Below are positions 63,527 to 64,000 of a stretch of DNA of 64,000 nucleotides, piece after piece. The stretch is taken from the NCBI GenBank assembly GCA_018449715.1, contig JAAVVA010000001.1:682001-746000 (forward strand), given 5' to 3'. A program made the translations under genes and the position numbers. How positions within the stretch are numbered: position 1 is the stretch's first letter; the number at the start of each line of letters is the position of its first letter. The notes beneath the pieces were generated by a model. That model saw nothing but the letters and a program-made list of their open reading frames with translations, ran no database searches and was not told the DNA's origin. Source of the DNA: Acidobacteriaceae bacterium dw_441 (lineage in GTDB: Bacteria > Acidobacteriota > Terriglobia > Terriglobales > Acidobacteriaceae).

Positions 63527-63564
63527 GGTGTATGCACGGAGCGAAAGCTGTTCGTGCATACACC
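63527..63564. terminator. strong, probably bidirectional terminator
   Basis: GGTGTATGCACG (63527-63538) pairs perfectly with CGTGCATACACC (63553-63564); inside is a second small stem with a GAAA loop. TCTTCTTTTTT follows on the plus strand, and GTTTTCC follows on the minus strand, past the Oar receptor that ends at 63574. Confidence 0.8.
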
Positions 63565-63573
63565 TCTTCTTTT

Positions 63574-64000
63574 TTAGAAGGTAAAGAGTGCCTGCACCTG
63601 AACAGTGCGTGGATTGAAGTTTTGACGTGAAGACGATTGAGTATTCACAATTTTGCCGAAGTTCGCATTATTGATATCAGTTACCGGATTACCGCGTCCA
63701 GCGCGATTCAAAGCGTTGAATGCATCCGCCCGGAATGAAATATTTCGTCCTTCGCCTAAACCAAACCCTTTCGACAAGCCTATGTTCTCATACGCGTACC
63801 CTGGCCCTTGAAGACCTGGCAGAACCGAGGGAACATTGCCGGTAGTCAGAGCCACATGGTTATTCAATGTATAGGGAACATGGGTGAACGCAGCTGGATT
63901 CAGATACTGAGGTCCAGTGTTGTGTGCGGTGTCAATGAACCCCTTCTGGTTGAGTTTGATCGGAGCACCGGTAAAGTTTGGGCGACTGGTTGCAAACATG
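63574..64000 (-). CDS. Oar/TonB-dependent receptor, C-terminal part (cut by window edge)
   Basis: The frame is open from the window edge to the stop at 63574 and gives the typical end of an Oar barrel: QYLNPAAFTHVPYTLNN, AYENIGLSKGFGLGEGRNISFRADAFNALNRAGRGNPVTDINN and the final VQALFTF. The Met at 63999 is an internal residue, not a start; the gene continues beyond 64000. The two-hairpin terminator lies directly after it. Confidence 0.88.
   Translation of the reverse strand, partial: MFATSRPNFTGAPIKLNQKGFIDTAHNTGPQYLNPAAFTHVPYTLNNHVALTTGNVPSVLPGLQGPGYAYENIGLSKGFGLGEGRNISFRADAFNALNRAGRGNPVTDINNANFGKIVNTQSSSRQNFNPRTVQVQALFTF

Noticed and set aside
1..64000. CRISPR array, rRNA operon or complete tRNA
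   Set aside because: No regularly spaced repeats, no rRNA segments and no complete cloverleaf were found by eye; only the tRNA-Glu 3' remnant.

Overview
The window looks like chromosomal DNA of an acidobacterium of the Terriglobus/Granulicella/Edaphobacter type (inference, no marker gene present). The main reason is the number of very large outer-membrane receptors with a signal peptide, a carboxypeptidase-regulatory-like domain, a plug and a long beta-barrel (Oar/TonB-dependent type). Nine are present, counting one interrupted and one cut by the window edge. Acidobacterial-style membrane-tethered regulators with an N-terminal helix-turn-helix-like domain sit beside two of them. No complete rRNA or tRNA gene and no CRISPR array was seen.

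Layout. 1-6911: a hydrogen and extracellular-electron-transfer cluster on the minus strand: HybC-type [NiFe]-hydrogenase large subunit, its maturation protease, a DmsE/MtrA-type decaheme cytochrome and an MtrB/PioB-type barrel. Two Crp/Fnr regulators accompany it, and GTGAT-N4-ATCAC-like palindromes lie in three promoter regions. 7000-8424: a tRNA-Glu 3'-half remnant within an inverted repeat, then a glutathione-independent formaldehyde dehydrogenase. 8500-10090: a graveyard of at least six truncated or frameshifted gene fragments. 10142-17703: membrane-tethered regulator, divergent Oar receptor, exported glycoside hydrolase. 17996-25051: YqcI/YcgG protein coupled to a sterol-desaturase-like protein, signal peptidase I, a TetR-SDR pair with two clear operators, a frameshifted Gly-rich secreted protein and an EAL protein.

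25052-34295: a FadR-type regulator divergent from a beta-hydroxyacid dehydrogenase, an Oar receptor, two paralogous Tat-exported proteins of unknown family, and a DUF6282-like exported metal-dependent hydrolase between them. This is a coherent uptake and degradation locus for an unknown organic substrate and is the best candidate for an undescribed pathway. 34390-36060 holds remnants.

36082-52200: a metal-uptake island: DtxR/MntR-type repressor with two operator boxes, TonB receptor, two small Cys-rich secreted proteins, a receptor broken by an in-frame TGA, PepSY membrane protein with a Met/His-rich loop, NikR, a TonB receptor preceded by a NikR-like dyad, and a cobalamin riboswitch ahead of a siderophore-type receptor and a second PepSY protein.

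52360-64000: three further Oar receptors, a decayed GDSL/SGNH hydrolase, a decayed copy of the membrane-tethered regulator and a glycerophosphodiester phosphodiesterase-like exported protein. All family assignments come from motif reading by eye; no database search was run.
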